From Paenibacillus silvisoli (lineage in GTDB: Bacteria; Bacillota; Bacilli; Paenibacillales; Paenibacillaceae): a stretch of DNA of 64,000 nucleotides. The notes below the pieces were generated by a model. That model saw nothing but the letters and a program-made list of their open reading frames with translations. It did not search any database and had not been told where the DNA came from. This document shows positions 51,514-59,887 of the stretch, piece after piece (positions within the stretch are counted from its first letter, which is position 1; each line of letters begins with the position of its first letter). The translations under genes and the position numbers were made by a program. The DNA lies in the NCBI RefSeq assembly GCF_030866765.1, contig NZ_CP133017.1, positions 5,932,501 to 5,996,500 on the forward strand, given 5' to 3'.

Positions 51514-52620
51514 ATGGATATCATCCAAATTGCGATGCATCTGATCGATGAGGATACCGACCAGCCGCGCTATCAGTTTGACGAGGAAGCGCTGCAGGAG
51601 CTGATGAAGAGCATCGACGAGCTCGGTCTGCTATCCCCGATTAAGGTGCGGACGACTGCGGGCGGACGTTACAAAATCATTTACGGCAACCGGCGCTACA
51701 AAGCGAGCCAAATGCTCGGCAAAGAAACGATCCCTTGCATCGTGTCCAACGCTAGCGATGAACGGGAAATTTATTTGGAGCAGATCGCGGAAAACTTGAC
51801 GCGCGAGGGCTTCTCGCCGATCGAGGAAGCGGAGGCGTTTCACAAGCTGATGAACGACTCGAAGTTCGGCAGCTCGATTAAATATCTCTCCGGCAAGCTC
51901 GGCAAGCCGGAAAGCTATATCAAAAACAAATGCGAACTGCTGAAATTCGGCAATTCCGTACGGAAGCTCATCGTGAGCGGCACGGAAATCCGCAAGGACA
52001 AGCTGACCGAGGATCAGCTGCTGCCGATCAAGGATTTGCCGATCGAGCACCGCGATCCGCTCGCGCTTATTATCGCGCGGGACGAGCTGCCGGTCAGCGA
52101 CGTGAAGAAGATCGCGAAGCTGTTCAAGGACAAGGACATTTCGTCCGGCACGAAGGACAAGCTGCTGTACAAGACCGGCCACGAGCTGCTGCAAACGTGG
52201 TCGACCGTGCAGCAGAACAAAGCCGAGCGCGAGCGCGCCGCGGAGCTGAAGGCGGAGAAGGCCGAGGCTGCTGCTGCGGCCAAGGCCGAGAAGGCGCGGC
52301 TGGCGGCCGAAGCCGCGGCCAGCGCCGAGGCTACTGCGCCTGGTACTGGCGCAGCCACCGGCGGCGCTGCCTTTGCCGCGGCAGCCGCCGAAGCGGCGCT
52401 TGCCGCAGGCGCCGGCGCTGCCTCCTCGGCAGCGCTCGAGGAAGCGCGCCTGCTGCTGGCGGCGCTTCCGGCGCCGGACCGCATGCCGGGTGCGGCAGCG
52501 TCCGAGGAAGAGCTGCAAGCTTTTGTCGCGGGCGTCGACCAACTGCTTGCCGTGCTCGAACAGCGCGGCGCGGCATGGCGCGCGCTCCGCGATCAAGCGG
52601 CAGCCCGCGCGTTGCTGTAA
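51514..52620 (+). CDS. Orphan ParB/RepB/Spo0J-family protein with alanine-rich tail
   Basis: The protein of 368 residues has a ParB N-terminal nucleotide-binding domain: QPRYQFDEEALQELMKSI, KIIYGNRRYKAS (the GERR-like box) and AENLTREGFSPIEEAEAF. A helix-turn-helix region follows (FGSSIKYLSGKLGKPESYIK) and then a long Ala/Glu-rich low-complexity tail from about residue 245. I chose the ATG at 51514 with GGGAG 10 nt upstream over a TTG at 51481. No ParA partner lies nearby, so it is not part of an ordinary parAB operon. It may be a regulator or an accessory CTPase clamp with its own binding site. Confidence 0.8.
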   Translation: MDIIQIAMHLIDEDTDQPRYQFDEEALQELMKSIDELGLLSPIKVRTTAGGRYKIIYGNRRYKASQMLGKETIPCIVSNASDEREIYLEQIAENLTREGFSPIEEAEAFHKLMNDSKFGSSIKYLSGKLGKPESYIKNKCELLKFGNSVRKLIVSGTEIRKDKLTEDQLLPIKDLPIEHRDPLALIIARDELPVSDVKKIAKLFKDKDISSGTKDKLLYKTGHELLQTWSTVQQNKAERERAAELKAEKAEAAAAAKAEKARLAAEAAASAEATAPGTGAATGGAAFAAAAAEAALAAGAGAASSAALEEARLLLAALPAPDRMPGAAASEEELQAFVAGVDQLLAVLEQRGAAWRALRDQAAARALL

Positions 52621-52654
52621 GCTTTTCGCCCGAGTAAGCTTGCCTGTCGAACGG

Positions 52655-52680
52655 CCTCCTGTGGTACTATTAGCAGGAGG
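52655..52680 (+). promoter_or_regulatory. Inverted repeat overlapping a TGGTACTAT extended -10 box
   Basis: CCTCCTG and CAGGAGG form perfect 7-bp arms around 12 nt that contain TGGTACTAT, an extended -10 candidate for the epimerase gene. No T-run follows, so it looks more like an operator or 5' structure than a terminator. Confidence 0.35.
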
Positions 52681-52726
52681 TTGCTTCACAGCATTTTCGA
52701 AATGAGAAAGCGAGGATGTTTCAAAG

Positions 52727-53734
52727 ATGAGAGTTGTTATTCTAGGCGGTACCGGCAATATCAGTACAAGCATTGTTCGTCTTCTGTTGGCGCAAGGCCA
52801 CGAAGTAACCTGCTATAACCGCGGCCAAAGCGCCGTTCAGCTGCCTGAAGGCGTCCGCGTCATTCACGGCGACCGTCAAGATCGCGAAACATTCGAGAAA
52901 ACGATGCAGCAGGAGAAGTTCGACGCTGCCATCGATATGATCAGCTTTAGCAAAGAAGATGCGGAGAGCAGCATCCGTGCGTTCCAGGGCGTGAAGCAGT
53001 TCGTGCAATGCTCCACCGTTTGCACGTACGGCGTCGAGTATGAATGGCTTCCGGTCAGCGAAGACCACCAGCTCCGTCCGATCAGCGGCTACGGCCAAGG
53101 CAAAGTCGATGCCGACAAGGCGCTTATGGAAGCGTACTACCGCGACGGCTTCCCGGCTACGATTCTGAAGCCGTCTACGACATACGGTCCGGCGATCGGC
53201 ATTCTTCGCCAAGTGGCATGGGACTTCACATGGATCGACCGCATCCTGAAAGGCAAGCCGCTGCTGATTTGCGGCGACGGCAAAGCGCTGCACTCCTTCC
53301 TTCATGTAGACGACGCGGCAAAAGCATTCGTCGGCGTTCTCGGCAAGGCGCACTGCATCGGCCAAACGTACAACGTCGTGCCGCGCGGGTTTACGACATG
53401 GGAAGAGCATCATAAGCTCGCCATGAAGGTGCTTGGCCGCGAGGTCGAACTGATCGGCGTGCCGCTGCAAACGCTGAAGTCGATCGATTCGGGCCGTTTC
53501 GGCATTTGCGAAGAGATTTTTGCCCATAACGACTATTACAGCTGCGAGAAGCTGATGCGCGACGTGCCTGAGTTCGTGCCGACCGTCTCCCTTGAGGAAG
53601 GCATGCGCCAAGTATTCGACGTGATGAAACAAGAGAACCGCATCCCGAACTCCGACAACGAAACATGGGAAGACGAAATTATCGCTGCGTGGCGCGGAGC
53701 TTTCGCACCGCTGGCCAACGCCGCTAAGGCTTAA
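52727..53734 (+). CDS. NAD-dependent epimerase/dehydratase-family protein
   Basis: The 335-residue extended SDR has the cofactor motif VVILGGTGNISTSIVRLL and later sugar-epimerase-like segments (CSTVCTYGVEYEWLPV, KPSTTYGPAIG, FLHVDDAAKAFVGVL). The usual YxxxK is seen as YGQGK. It probably acts on a nucleotide sugar or related NAD-dependent substrate. It stands alone between an inverted repeat upstream and a strong terminator downstream. Confidence 0.88.
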   Translation: MRVVILGGTGNISTSIVRLLLAQGHEVTCYNRGQSAVQLPEGVRVIHGDRQDRETFEKTMQQEKFDAAIDMISFSKEDAESSIRAFQGVKQFVQCSTVCTYGVEYEWLPVSEDHQLRPISGYGQGKVDADKALMEAYYRDGFPATILKPSTTYGPAIGILRQVAWDFTWIDRILKGKPLLICGDGKALHSFLHVDDAAKAFVGVLGKAHCIGQTYNVVPRGFTTWEEHHKLAMKVLGREVELIGVPLQTLKSIDSGRFGICEEIFAHNDYYSCEKLMRDVPEFVPTVSLEEGMRQVFDVMKQENRIPNSDNETWEDEIIAAWRGAFAPLANAAKA

Positions 53735-53741
53735 TAAACGG

Positions 53742-53786
53742 AAAGACCCTGAACACCGCTGCATGGCGGTCTCAGGGTCTTCTTTG
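53742..53786 (+). terminator. Rho-independent terminator after the epimerase-like gene
   Basis: AAGACCCTGA and TCAGGGTCTT form perfect 10-bp outer arms around an inner ACCGC/GCGGT hairpin, followed by CTTTG. The T-run is short. Confidence 0.75.
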
Positions 53787-53822
53787 CGTGTGACACGATA
53801 TCTCTTAAGGAGGAAAAATAAC

Positions 53823-54332
53823 ATGGAGGTTCGACTGAGCGATTTTAGCGATCAATGGGCGCTGCGGTTTCAAGAGGAGGTTCGGCAGCTCTCATCCCTA
53901 TTCGGCGGTATCATTACGCGGTTTGAGCATTTCGGCAGCACCTCCGTCCCCGGAATGAAAGCGAAGCCGGTCATCGATATGATGTGCATCGTCAGCGACA
54001 TTGCTTTAGTTGACGCCTTCAACGCGCGCATGCAAGCACTCGGCTATGATGCTGCGGGCGAATGGGGCATCGCTGGCCGAAGGCTGTTCCGCAAGGACGG
54101 CGAGCATCGAACGCACCATATCCATGTCTACCAATCCGACAATCCGCAAATCGAGCGGCATCTGATCTTTCGCGATTATTTGCTCGCCCATCCGGAGGAA
54201 GCGGCGAGATACAGCCGGTTTAAGGAAGAGCTGGCGCACCGTTACGAGCACACAAGCGAATACAGTCCCGCGAAAAAAGCGTTCGTCAGCGACATGGAGA
54301 AGCTCGCTCTCGCTTGGCATGCCAACCGCTAA
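53823..54332 (+). CDS. GrpB/UPF0157-family protein (nucleotidyltransferase-like)
   Basis: The 169-residue protein has the family segment FEHFGSTSVPGMKAKPVIDM, a nucleotidyltransferase-like GSTS motif with a following Asp. It also has HHIHVYQSDNPQIERHLIFR and a C-terminal YSPAKKAF helix. The ATG at 53823 follows AAGGAGG. The biochemical role of the family is not settled. Its last 4 nt overlap the end of the converging gene. Confidence 0.9.
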   Translation: MEVRLSDFSDQWALRFQEEVRQLSSLFGGIITRFEHFGSTSVPGMKAKPVIDMMCIVSDIALVDAFNARMQALGYDAAGEWGIAGRRLFRKDGEHRTHHIHVYQSDNPQIERHLIFRDYLLAHPEEAARYSRFKEELAHRYEHTSEYSPAKKAFVSDMEKLALAWHANR

Positions 54333-55279
54333 CGGAGCAGCAGCCGATCCAGTCCGATCGCGCTGATCAGCATCCGTTCCTTTTTGCCGCCGAGCAGCTG
54401 CCGCGTCCAGTCGACGTAGCCGCCATCTCCTATATACTGCACGCGGTCTCCGATCGTCGTCTTAATCGTAAACTGCAAGCCTTTGTAATACGCGTTGTCG
54501 TTCGGCTCCGGGTTGACGGTAACCGTCAGCTCCGGCGCCCGCTCCGCGAGAAATTGCACCGCGCGGGCCAGCAGTCCCTCCCCGTCGGTGTAGCCGGGAC
54601 GACTATTCAATAGAATTTCGATGTCCGCTTCAAACTGCGTTCGGAACATGTCCCGGTACGCCGCAATATGCTCCCACAGCGCCTGCAGCTCAAACGAGTA
54701 AGAGCCGCCGTCGCGACCGGCGGTCACCATCGCATAAAGGCCGAAATGCGGCAAGAAGCCCGGCATATCCGGGAACCTCTGCGCTCGCACGTGCCGATGG
54801 GTCGTGCAATAACGGAGCGTGTCCGGTTCATGAAGCAGCTTGCCCGACTTAATGCCGTCCGCGATATGCAGCGCGATCAGGTTGGTCACATCCGCCACGA
54901 CCTCGGTGCCGCGGAGGGCGGAAATGATTTTGTTCTGATCGGCGGGCGCGACGGCCGAGCAGGAACCGAGCGGCGCGACCGGCGACAGCTGGATCGGCTC
55001 GAACGCATGCCGCTGCGCGATCCGCAGCAGATCGAGCTCCAGCTGCTTCAGCGCGATCGGGTCTACGACGGCCGGCTTCACGAAGCGGTTTTCCTTGTAG
55101 CCGCGCAAGAGCTCGGCAGGCTTCCGGCCAGAGGCGCGCCGACGGAACACCTCCAGCAGCAGCGTATTGAAGTCCGCGCCGGACAGCCGCTCGGCCAGCG
55201 TCTCGATGAGCTCCTCCTGCCCTAGCTCGCTGAGTATTCGGGCGAGGTCGCCCCGATCGGGTCGTTTTTCTGTCGTCAT
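54329..55279 (-). CDS. Protein resembling a class II aminoacyl-tRNA synthetase core; function unknown
   Basis: This protein of 316 residues has an N-terminal helical part, then LSPVAPLGSCSAVAPADQNK and EVVADVTNLIALHIADGI. A segment RHVRAQRFPDMPGFLPHFGL with FELQALWEHIAAYRD follows, and the C-terminus AIGLDRLLLR recalls class II motif 3. No anticodon-binding domain is present. It may be a synthetase paralogue that acts on a free amino acid or metabolite, like HisZ or other orphan core proteins. The ATG at 55279 is the better start, since the preceding GTG adjoins the AAAGGGA site. I do not recognise a named family, so the resemblance is tentative. Confidence 0.7.
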   Translation of the reverse strand: MTTEKRPDRGDLARILSELGQEELIETLAERLSGADFNTLLLEVFRRRASGRKPAELLRGYKENRFVKPAVVDPIALKQLELDLLRIAQRHAFEPIQLSPVAPLGSCSAVAPADQNKIISALRGTEVVADVTNLIALHIADGIKSGKLLHEPDTLRYCTTHRHVRAQRFPDMPGFLPHFGLYAMVTAGRDGGSYSFELQALWEHIAAYRDMFRTQFEADIEILLNSRPGYTDGEGLLARAVQFLAERAPELTVTVNPEPNDNAYYKGLQFTIKTTIGDRVQYIGDGGYVDWTRQLLGGKKERMLISAIGLDRLLLR

Positions 55280-55305
55280 CTTCCATCCCACTCCCTTTCT
55301 CTGGC

Positions 55306-55492
55306 TGTAACGAATCGTATAGCTCTTATTTTCGCAAAAATAGCGCAGAAAACAAGCTAACGAACTCCAGCGATGCTATTTAGCGATATTTCGGGAGTAA
55401 AGACGCTTTTCGGCGTCAATAAAGCTTCTGAGATTCGTTAGCCGCTCCAAAGCCGCATTACCGCCCAAATAAGCGCTATTGGGTTCGTTAGA
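55306..55492. repeat. 187-bp four-unit element, copy C (reverse orientation)
   Basis: Units lie at offsets 0 (55306), 50 (55356), 136 (ending 55442) and 186 (ending 55492), as in the other copies. The unit with CGTATAG stands at the left end here and at the right end in copies A, B and D, so this copy is inverted. It lies between two minus-strand genes in the 252-bp gap 55280-55531. Confidence 0.85.
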
Positions 55493-55531
55493 CGCCGGCT
55501 GCTGCCGCGCGCAAGCCTCTCCCCTTAATAC

Positions 55532-56125
55532 TCACTGCCTCAGCCGTTCATCCACCAGCCCGACCCATCTGCCATCCCGATCCGCAAGCAGCGTCTCCCA
55601 GCCGATATCCCGCGCGGGCTGCAGGTTTCTCTCCGCATCGTCCACGAATAACACCCGTTCCCCCCTCCGCAATCGCGCTTGCACCAAACGATAAATCGGC
55701 AGCCCCGGCTTGCAGCAGCCGGCTTCGCTGGAGATCGTCACGCTCGCGACATAGGGGCGAAGCGGCTCAAGCGCCGGAGCGAGCCATTCGTGGCGGTGAT
55801 TGCTCAAAATATGCACATCCGCCGCCGCGCTCCATTCTTGAACCCGATGAAAAGCCGGAAGAACGTGCAGCCGTTCGGTCAGCCGGGATTTTGCCGCGGC
55901 AAACTCGATCTCCGGAAACATGCCGCTCACCCACTGCCAGAACGCCTCCTCGCCGACCCGCCCCGTCCACAGATCCTCGCGGATTTGCTGCTTGAAGGCT
56001 GCCCGCAGCTCCGCGATTCCAGCGTCTTCCCTGTCGATCATGCCCTGCCAAAAGCCCGGCGAAAGATTGCCGATCAGCACGCCGCCGGCATCCAGCACCA
56101 GTTGAAGCCTATTTCTATCCGCCAT
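55532..56125 (-). CDS. HAD-superfamily hydrolase
   Basis: The 197-residue protein has motif I VLDAGGVL (nucleophile D12; the second Asp is absent, as in several YihX-like members), motif II in HILSNHRHEW, Lys in GCCKPGLPIYR and motif III VLFVDDAERN. It fits subfamily IA phosphatases such as those acting on small sugar phosphates or FMN. It follows a small membrane protein by 17 nt in a minus-strand run with the kinase remnant and methyltransferase. Confidence 0.86.
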   Translation of the reverse strand: MADRNRLQLVLDAGGVLIGNLSPGFWQGMIDREDAGIAELRAAFKQQIREDLWTGRVGEEAFWQWVSGMFPEIEFAAAKSRLTERLHVLPAFHRVQEWSAAADVHILSNHRHEWLAPALEPLRPYVASVTISSEAGCCKPGLPIYRLVQARLRRGERVLFVDDAERNLQPARDIGWETLLADRDGRWVGLVDERLRQ

Positions 56126-56142
56126 ACCTTACGGTCACCTCG

Positions 56143-56391
56143 TTATCGTCTAGCTGGAAACCCGAAAGCCAGCAATACAAACCCGACCAGCAAGAAAAAC
56201 CATACGAAGAAATTGGTGAAAAAGCTGCCGAACATGCTAAAATCGTTCATCAGCCGCCCCGCTTCCGCTCCGGGCTCGTTGGCATAAATCGTCGCGTAGG
56301 CGATCACCTTCACGCACCGCTCCAGCGTGTAAATGGCGGCCGCCGTAATCATGAAGAGCGCGCCGAGCCGCATGTACGTTTTATTTTCCAT
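56143..56391 (-). CDS. Small two-helix membrane protein
   Basis: The protein of 82 residues begins MENKTYMRLGALFMITAAAI and has two hydrophobic segments near residues 7-29 and 54-77. I do not recognise a family. Its ATG overlaps the stop of the kinase remnant (ATGGAAAATAA), so it is probably translationally coupled. A longer frame to 56433 has no ribosome binding site of its own. Confidence 0.65.
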   Translation of the reverse strand: MENKTYMRLGALFMITAAAIYTLERCVKVIAYATIYANEPGAEAGRLMNDFSMFGSFFTNFFVWFFLLVGFVLLAFGFPARR

Positions 56392-56806
56392 CGTGGCCGC
56401 ACCATCCTTCCAATAATTCTCTCGCGAGCTCATCCCACTGTTTCCGATCCGTATTTATTTCCGTCGTTGGCACCTTGGATGAACGCGCTTGTTCACGCAG
56501 CCGCTCCTGCGTCAGCAGCAGTTCCCTGCACGCCTGCTCAATCTCTTCGTCGCTCTTGCCGGCCCACTCCGCGGGCGTCCTGCTCTGGATGCGCTCCTTC
56601 GCCGCTTCCGGCGAAATCGTCAGCAGCACGCAATGGGCGCCGAGCGCCGCAAGCTGCTCCTCTAGCATCGCAATCTCAGTAGGATCCGCATCCGAAAAAG
56701 CGACCCGATGATTGAGATGAAACCGCTCCAGCACGAAAAATAACCCTCTCGATTTCCGTCTGTGCGGCCCTAGCTGAACCGCCCAGTCGTTCAATTGCTT
56801 CAGCAT
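56381..56806 (-). pseudogene. Probable remnant of a P-loop nucleoside/nucleotide kinase
   Basis: The 141-residue frame reads like the C-terminal part of a dTMP-kinase-like protein: GLFFVLERFHLNHRVAFSDA resembles the DR/ER-x-H segment, and HCVLLTISPEAAKERIQSRT the substrate-binding helix. The P-loop half is missing, and in its place the frame starts inside the 3' end of the methyltransferase gene. GGGAG lies about 10 nt before the ATG, so a truncated product is possible. An N-terminal deletion that joined the two genes is the simplest reading. A small intact protein of new function is the alternative. Confidence 0.6.
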
Positions 56807-57536
56807 GCCGACTCTGCTCCCGGTCTTCGTTACGTTTGCGCGCGGCGAACGTCAGCCACCGGCCCTTGAATTCGATGGCGCGGCCGTTCTTGTGCTCGAC
56901 GATGCTTTGCGGCATCCAGCGCTCGATGACAATGTCCCAATCCGCGTAAAGCTCCCGCAGCAAGAGAACCGTCTCATCCGTCCTTAAATGAAGCTCAATC
57001 ATGCCGGGGTGCTCCATGCCTGATTCCAGATCATATTCGGTGACCTCGGTATTGATCAGGAGCGCATTCGTGCCGCCGGCTCTAGTGCCTTGCATCATTC
57101 GCTTCACGACAGCTTCGAAGGCAGCTAGGGTAGACACATGCTCCAGACATGAACACACGACGATATAGTCGAAGGCGTGCCGGTCAATCTCGTAGTGCTC
57201 GACATCCGCTGCGGCAGTGCGAATCATATCGCCTACCTCGTACTGCTCCGCGTACTTCTCTAGCCTCTCGATCGCTAGAGGAAGCAGATCGACGCAGACG
57301 ATCGATCCGCCGGCTTGCCGCTGCAACAGCTGTGCCATCGGAATGCTGTTGCGGCCGATGCCGCATCCCAGATCCAGCACGTCCACGCGCTCGCTTGGCT
57401 CGAATTGCCGCAGCAGCTCCATGACGGCGCTCACCGGTTTAGCCAGCCAGGTTCCCGGTTCAAACAGCGGCGTTTCGCGATAAAGCTTCTCGTGGTAATC
57501 GATCTCTTGCGCCCGCGCCTCTTGAAAATGCGTCAT
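56676..57536 (-). CDS. SAM-dependent class I methyltransferase
   Basis: The 286-residue protein has motif I VLDLGCGIGRNSIPMAQL, an acidic residue at the end of the second strand (IVCVDLLPLAIERL), AAADVEHYEID and a post-motif YIVVCSCLEHVSTL. These fit a small-molecule methyltransferase. Residues from about 240 onward look like read-through into the following kinase-like frame, because that stretch overlaps the remnant by 131 nt and has no fold similarity. The substrate is unknown. Confidence 0.83.
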   Translation of the reverse strand: MTHFQEARAQEIDYHEKLYRETPLFEPGTWLAKPVSAVMELLRQFEPSERVDVLDLGCGIGRNSIPMAQLLQRQAGGSIVCVDLLPLAIERLEKYAEQYEVGDMIRTAAADVEHYEIDRHAFDYIVVCSCLEHVSTLAAFEAVVKRMMQGTRAGGTNALLINTEVTEYDLESGMEHPGMIELHLRTDETVLLLRELYADWDIVIERWMPQSIVEHKNGRAIEFKGRWLTFAARKRNEDREQSRHAEAIERLGGSARAAQTEIERVIFRAGAVSSQSSGRFFGCGSY

Positions 57537-57553
57537 CGTTTGCCGTCCTCCCG

Positions 57554-58189
57554 CTACTCCGGCTGAAACCGCAGCACATACACGTCTTTGTAGTTTTTAA
57601 TCGTCTCTTCCACGTTCGAGCTGGTGCTCATCCCGTTCTTGCCGTTATCCAGCACGATTATGCCTAATGCCTGCGAGTCGTTCCCCGTCTCCGTCCATTC
57701 ATTAACGAGCGGAAAATTCATGCTGCTGTCGAACGTCATGTTCGAGGCCGTAAATTTGGCGCTGGAGACTCCCCTAGTACCTTGCCGGACGCCCAGCGTC
57801 CACAGCTCCTTGCTATCTTCCAGCGTGACCGTCGTCAAGTAGACTCGCGTCACTTCATCCGCAGGCGCTGCCAGCTGCTGACCCACCTGAATGGCGAGCA
57901 TTCTCTCTTTGAAAAGCCCGTCGACGTAATGGTCCGTCCAGAAGCTCAGCTTCTCGTACTTGGCGATGCCGCGCAAATCGAAAATCAAAATGCGATCCGC
58001 GCCGGCGGCTCTCATGATCGAATATTCCGGGTCGGAAATGGCCAGCGCTTTCGCTGCCGCTGTCTCGGCTGCCTCGGCCGTTTCGGTCTCCGTCGGACCT
58101 TGCTCGGATCCTGGCTCAACCGCCTGATTGCTATCGCAGCCGCCCAGCAGCAATGCAGCCAACAGCAGCAGCATACTTGCCATCTTCAT
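57554..58189 (-). CDS. Lipoprotein of unknown function
   Basis: The 211-residue protein has a short signal peptide with lipobox LGGC (MLLLLAALLLGGCDSN), a T/E/A-rich linker and a domain that I do not recognise. GAGAGGAG precedes the ATG. It is divergent from the ECF sigma operon, which begins 152 bp away, and is followed after 17 nt by the methyltransferase gene. Confidence 0.78.
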   Translation of the reverse strand: MKMASMLLLLAALLLGGCDSNQAVEPGSEQGPTETETAEAAETAAAKALAISDPEYSIMRAAGADRILIFDLRGIAKYEKLSFWTDHYVDGLFKERMLAIQVGQQLAAPADEVTRVYLTTVTLEDSKELWTLGVRQGTRGVSSAKFTASNMTFDSSMNFPLVNEWTETGNDSQALGIIVLDNGKNGMSTSSNVEETIKNYKDVYVLRFQPE

Positions 58190-58292
58190 CGGTATTGCTC
58201 CTCTCGTACAAGCGCGCGTTGGTTTATTCTGTTAACTATTCGCATGCTTTTCGATAATTACCTTTTTTTAACTGAGATTTATGCCATAATTT

Positions 58293-58319
58293 TGAACCAG
58301 GACCCGCGTTGACTTGTCT
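58293..58319 (+). promoter_or_regulatory. Possible ECF-type autoregulated promoter
   Basis: TGAACC at 58293 and GTCT at 58316 are separated by 17 bp and resemble the GAAC/CGTC pattern of ECF promoters. It lies 22 bp upstream of the sigma factor start. The match is weak. Confidence 0.3.
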
Positions 58320-58340
58320 ATTAGGTAGAGGTGAGACGAT

Positions 58341-58886
58341 TTGAGCTATGAGCATCTGAAGCATGCGACGGAAATGGACCCGGCCACTCTAGAAAATCTC
58401 ATGAAAGAGTATGGGCAGGAAGTGTGGAATTTCGCTTATTTGATTACGAAGAATCGGACGATGGCAGACGATATTACCCAGGACGTGTTTCTGCAAGCCT
58501 ATCGACATGCCGCTTCCTTTCGCGGGGAGGCTTCGGTGAAAACATGGCTGATGAGAATCACCCGCAACAGGAGCTATAACTACCGGAAATCCGCTTTTTT
58601 CCGCAAAGTATTGCTGCTGGACCTTGTGCCCCCGAACGGTCACCAGCGATCGGCGGAGCAGACGTTCATCGAGCAGGAAACCGCGAATCACGTCTGGAGG
58701 CAAGTGCTCCGGCTGCCTAGAAAATATCGGGAAGTCGTCGTTCTGCATGCCAACCGCCAGTTGTCCCATCAGGAGATCGCTTCCGTCCTTGGCATACCGG
58801 AAGGAACCGTCAAATCGAGATTATCCGGAGCGCGGAAACGAATGGCAGCCCTATTAGAGGAGGAGTTACGCTATGAAATCGTCTGA
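58341..58886 (+). CDS. ECF-type RNA polymerase sigma factor
   Basis: The 181-residue protein has sigma region 2 (VWNFAYLITKNRTMADDITQ, DVFLQAYRHAASFRGEASVK) and region 4 (LPRKYREVVVLHANRQLSHQ, IASVLGIPEGTVKSRLSGAR). It should direct transcription of an envelope or stress regulon. The start is probably TTG at 58341 because AGAGGTGAG precedes it at 5 nt. An ATG 11 codons later has no good site. It overlaps the next gene by 14 nt, as usual for sigma/anti-sigma pairs. Confidence 0.92.
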   Translation: MSYEHLKHATEMDPATLENLMKEYGQEVWNFAYLITKNRTMADDITQDVFLQAYRHAASFRGEASVKTWLMRITRNRSYNYRKSAFFRKVLLLDLVPPNGHQRSAEQTFIEQETANHVWRQVLRLPRKYREVVVLHANRQLSHQEIASVLGIPEGTVKSRLSGARKRMAALLEEELRYEIV

Positions 58887-59640
58887 TCCGTCCTGGTATG
58901 ACGCGTTGCAGGGCAATCCGTTTAAAGAGAGCATGTTCACGGAACAAGCGGCCTTGGCGATTCGATCGAAGGCGCTCGCTGCTTCGAAGAAAAACCGCCT
59001 CCTGCGGCCCGGGCTGGCTTTGATCGGCTTGGCGGTCGTCGGTTTGTTGGGGTTCATGCTGTTTGCGCAGGAGCCGGAAGTGCCGCAGCAGTCGATTTTG
59101 GGGACCGGCACTAAATCGGCGGACGGAGCGGATCACGCGAGATCCGCTAGCGACATAGAGTGGGAAAAATCGATAAAGCAAGGGTTTACCACACCGTTTT
59201 TGTATTTGGAAACGATATACACGAAGCGTATTAATGACAATGTGCTGCTTGAAGTGGAGAGAGAACTTGAAAAGATCGATGGGAAAGAAACGACCGCAGC
59301 CATTGGCGTCAGTTACAATGAACGGATTGCGAAATCGAATTCTTTTGAACTGAAGGATCATGGCGGTATGAGCGCCAGCCAATTGGCCGATAGCGATACG
59401 TTCTCCAGTGCGTTTTATGAATTCAAAGGCATTCCCGTTTTCTTCGGCAAAGTGATCGATCCGGACATCTCCCAAATCCAGGTCACTGCCGCTAACGGGC
59501 AAAGCAGTCTAACCGCCGATTTCTTTTGGGACCAAGCCTCCGATAAGTATTGGATCGCAGCCTTTCCGTCCAGGAAGGACGGGTACGTCGTAACGGCCTT
59601 GGATGCGGAAGGACGCCGTATAGCCCGGATTATTTACTAG
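58873..59640 (+). CDS. Probable membrane-bound anti-sigma factor
   Basis: The 255-residue protein has a cytoplasmic N-terminus of about 43 residues, one membrane helix (about 44-65) and an extracellular domain of about 190 residues that I do not recognise. It lacks the zinc HxxxCxxC motif of ZAS-type anti-sigma factors. The overlap with the sigma gene and the topology support an anti-sigma role, in which the outside domain senses a signal. This is inference from position. Confidence 0.75.
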   Translation: MKSSDPSWYDALQGNPFKESMFTEQAALAIRSKALAASKKNRLLRPGLALIGLAVVGLLGFMLFAQEPEVPQQSILGTGTKSADGADHARSASDIEWEKSIKQGFTTPFLYLETIYTKRINDNVLLEVERELEKIDGKETTAAIGVSYNERIAKSNSFELKDHGGMSASQLADSDTFSSAFYEFKGIPVFFGKVIDPDISQIQVTAANGQSSLTADFFWDQASDKYWIAAFPSRKDGYVVTALDAEGRRIARIIY

Positions 59641-59686
59641 AAAAAGCCGAGCTCAAGGGCAACTATGCCTGAGAACTCGGCTTTTC
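59641..59686 (+). terminator. Terminator after the sigma/anti-sigma operon
   Basis: AAAAGCCGAG and CTCGGCTTTT form a perfect outer stem ending in TTTT. Because both sides carry A/T runs it could work in both directions. Confidence 0.8.
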
Positions 59687-59700
59687 TACTTGTTAACACG

Positions 59701-59887
59701 GCTAATGAACTCAGATGACGTTATTTCGGCCAAATGGCCCCATTCTGAATGCTAACGAACCTCAGCGACGCTATTTCATGCAAAACACGCGATAATCAGC
59801 TTATTTCAGCAGAATAGCGTCTCCCGAGTTCGTTAGATTCGAAAAAGGGGCATTTTCGGCAAAATAAGGTCTATACGGTTCGTTAGC
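59701..59887. repeat. 187-bp four-unit element, copy D
   Basis: Direct units start at 59701 and 59751 and inverted units end at 59837 and 59887 (offsets 0, 50, 136, 186). The right-end unit has CTATACGGTTCGTTAG, as in copies A and B. Sequence identity to the other copies is limited to the unit ends, but the spacing is identical. It occupies most of the 335-bp gap 59641-59975 between converging genes. Confidence 0.87.
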
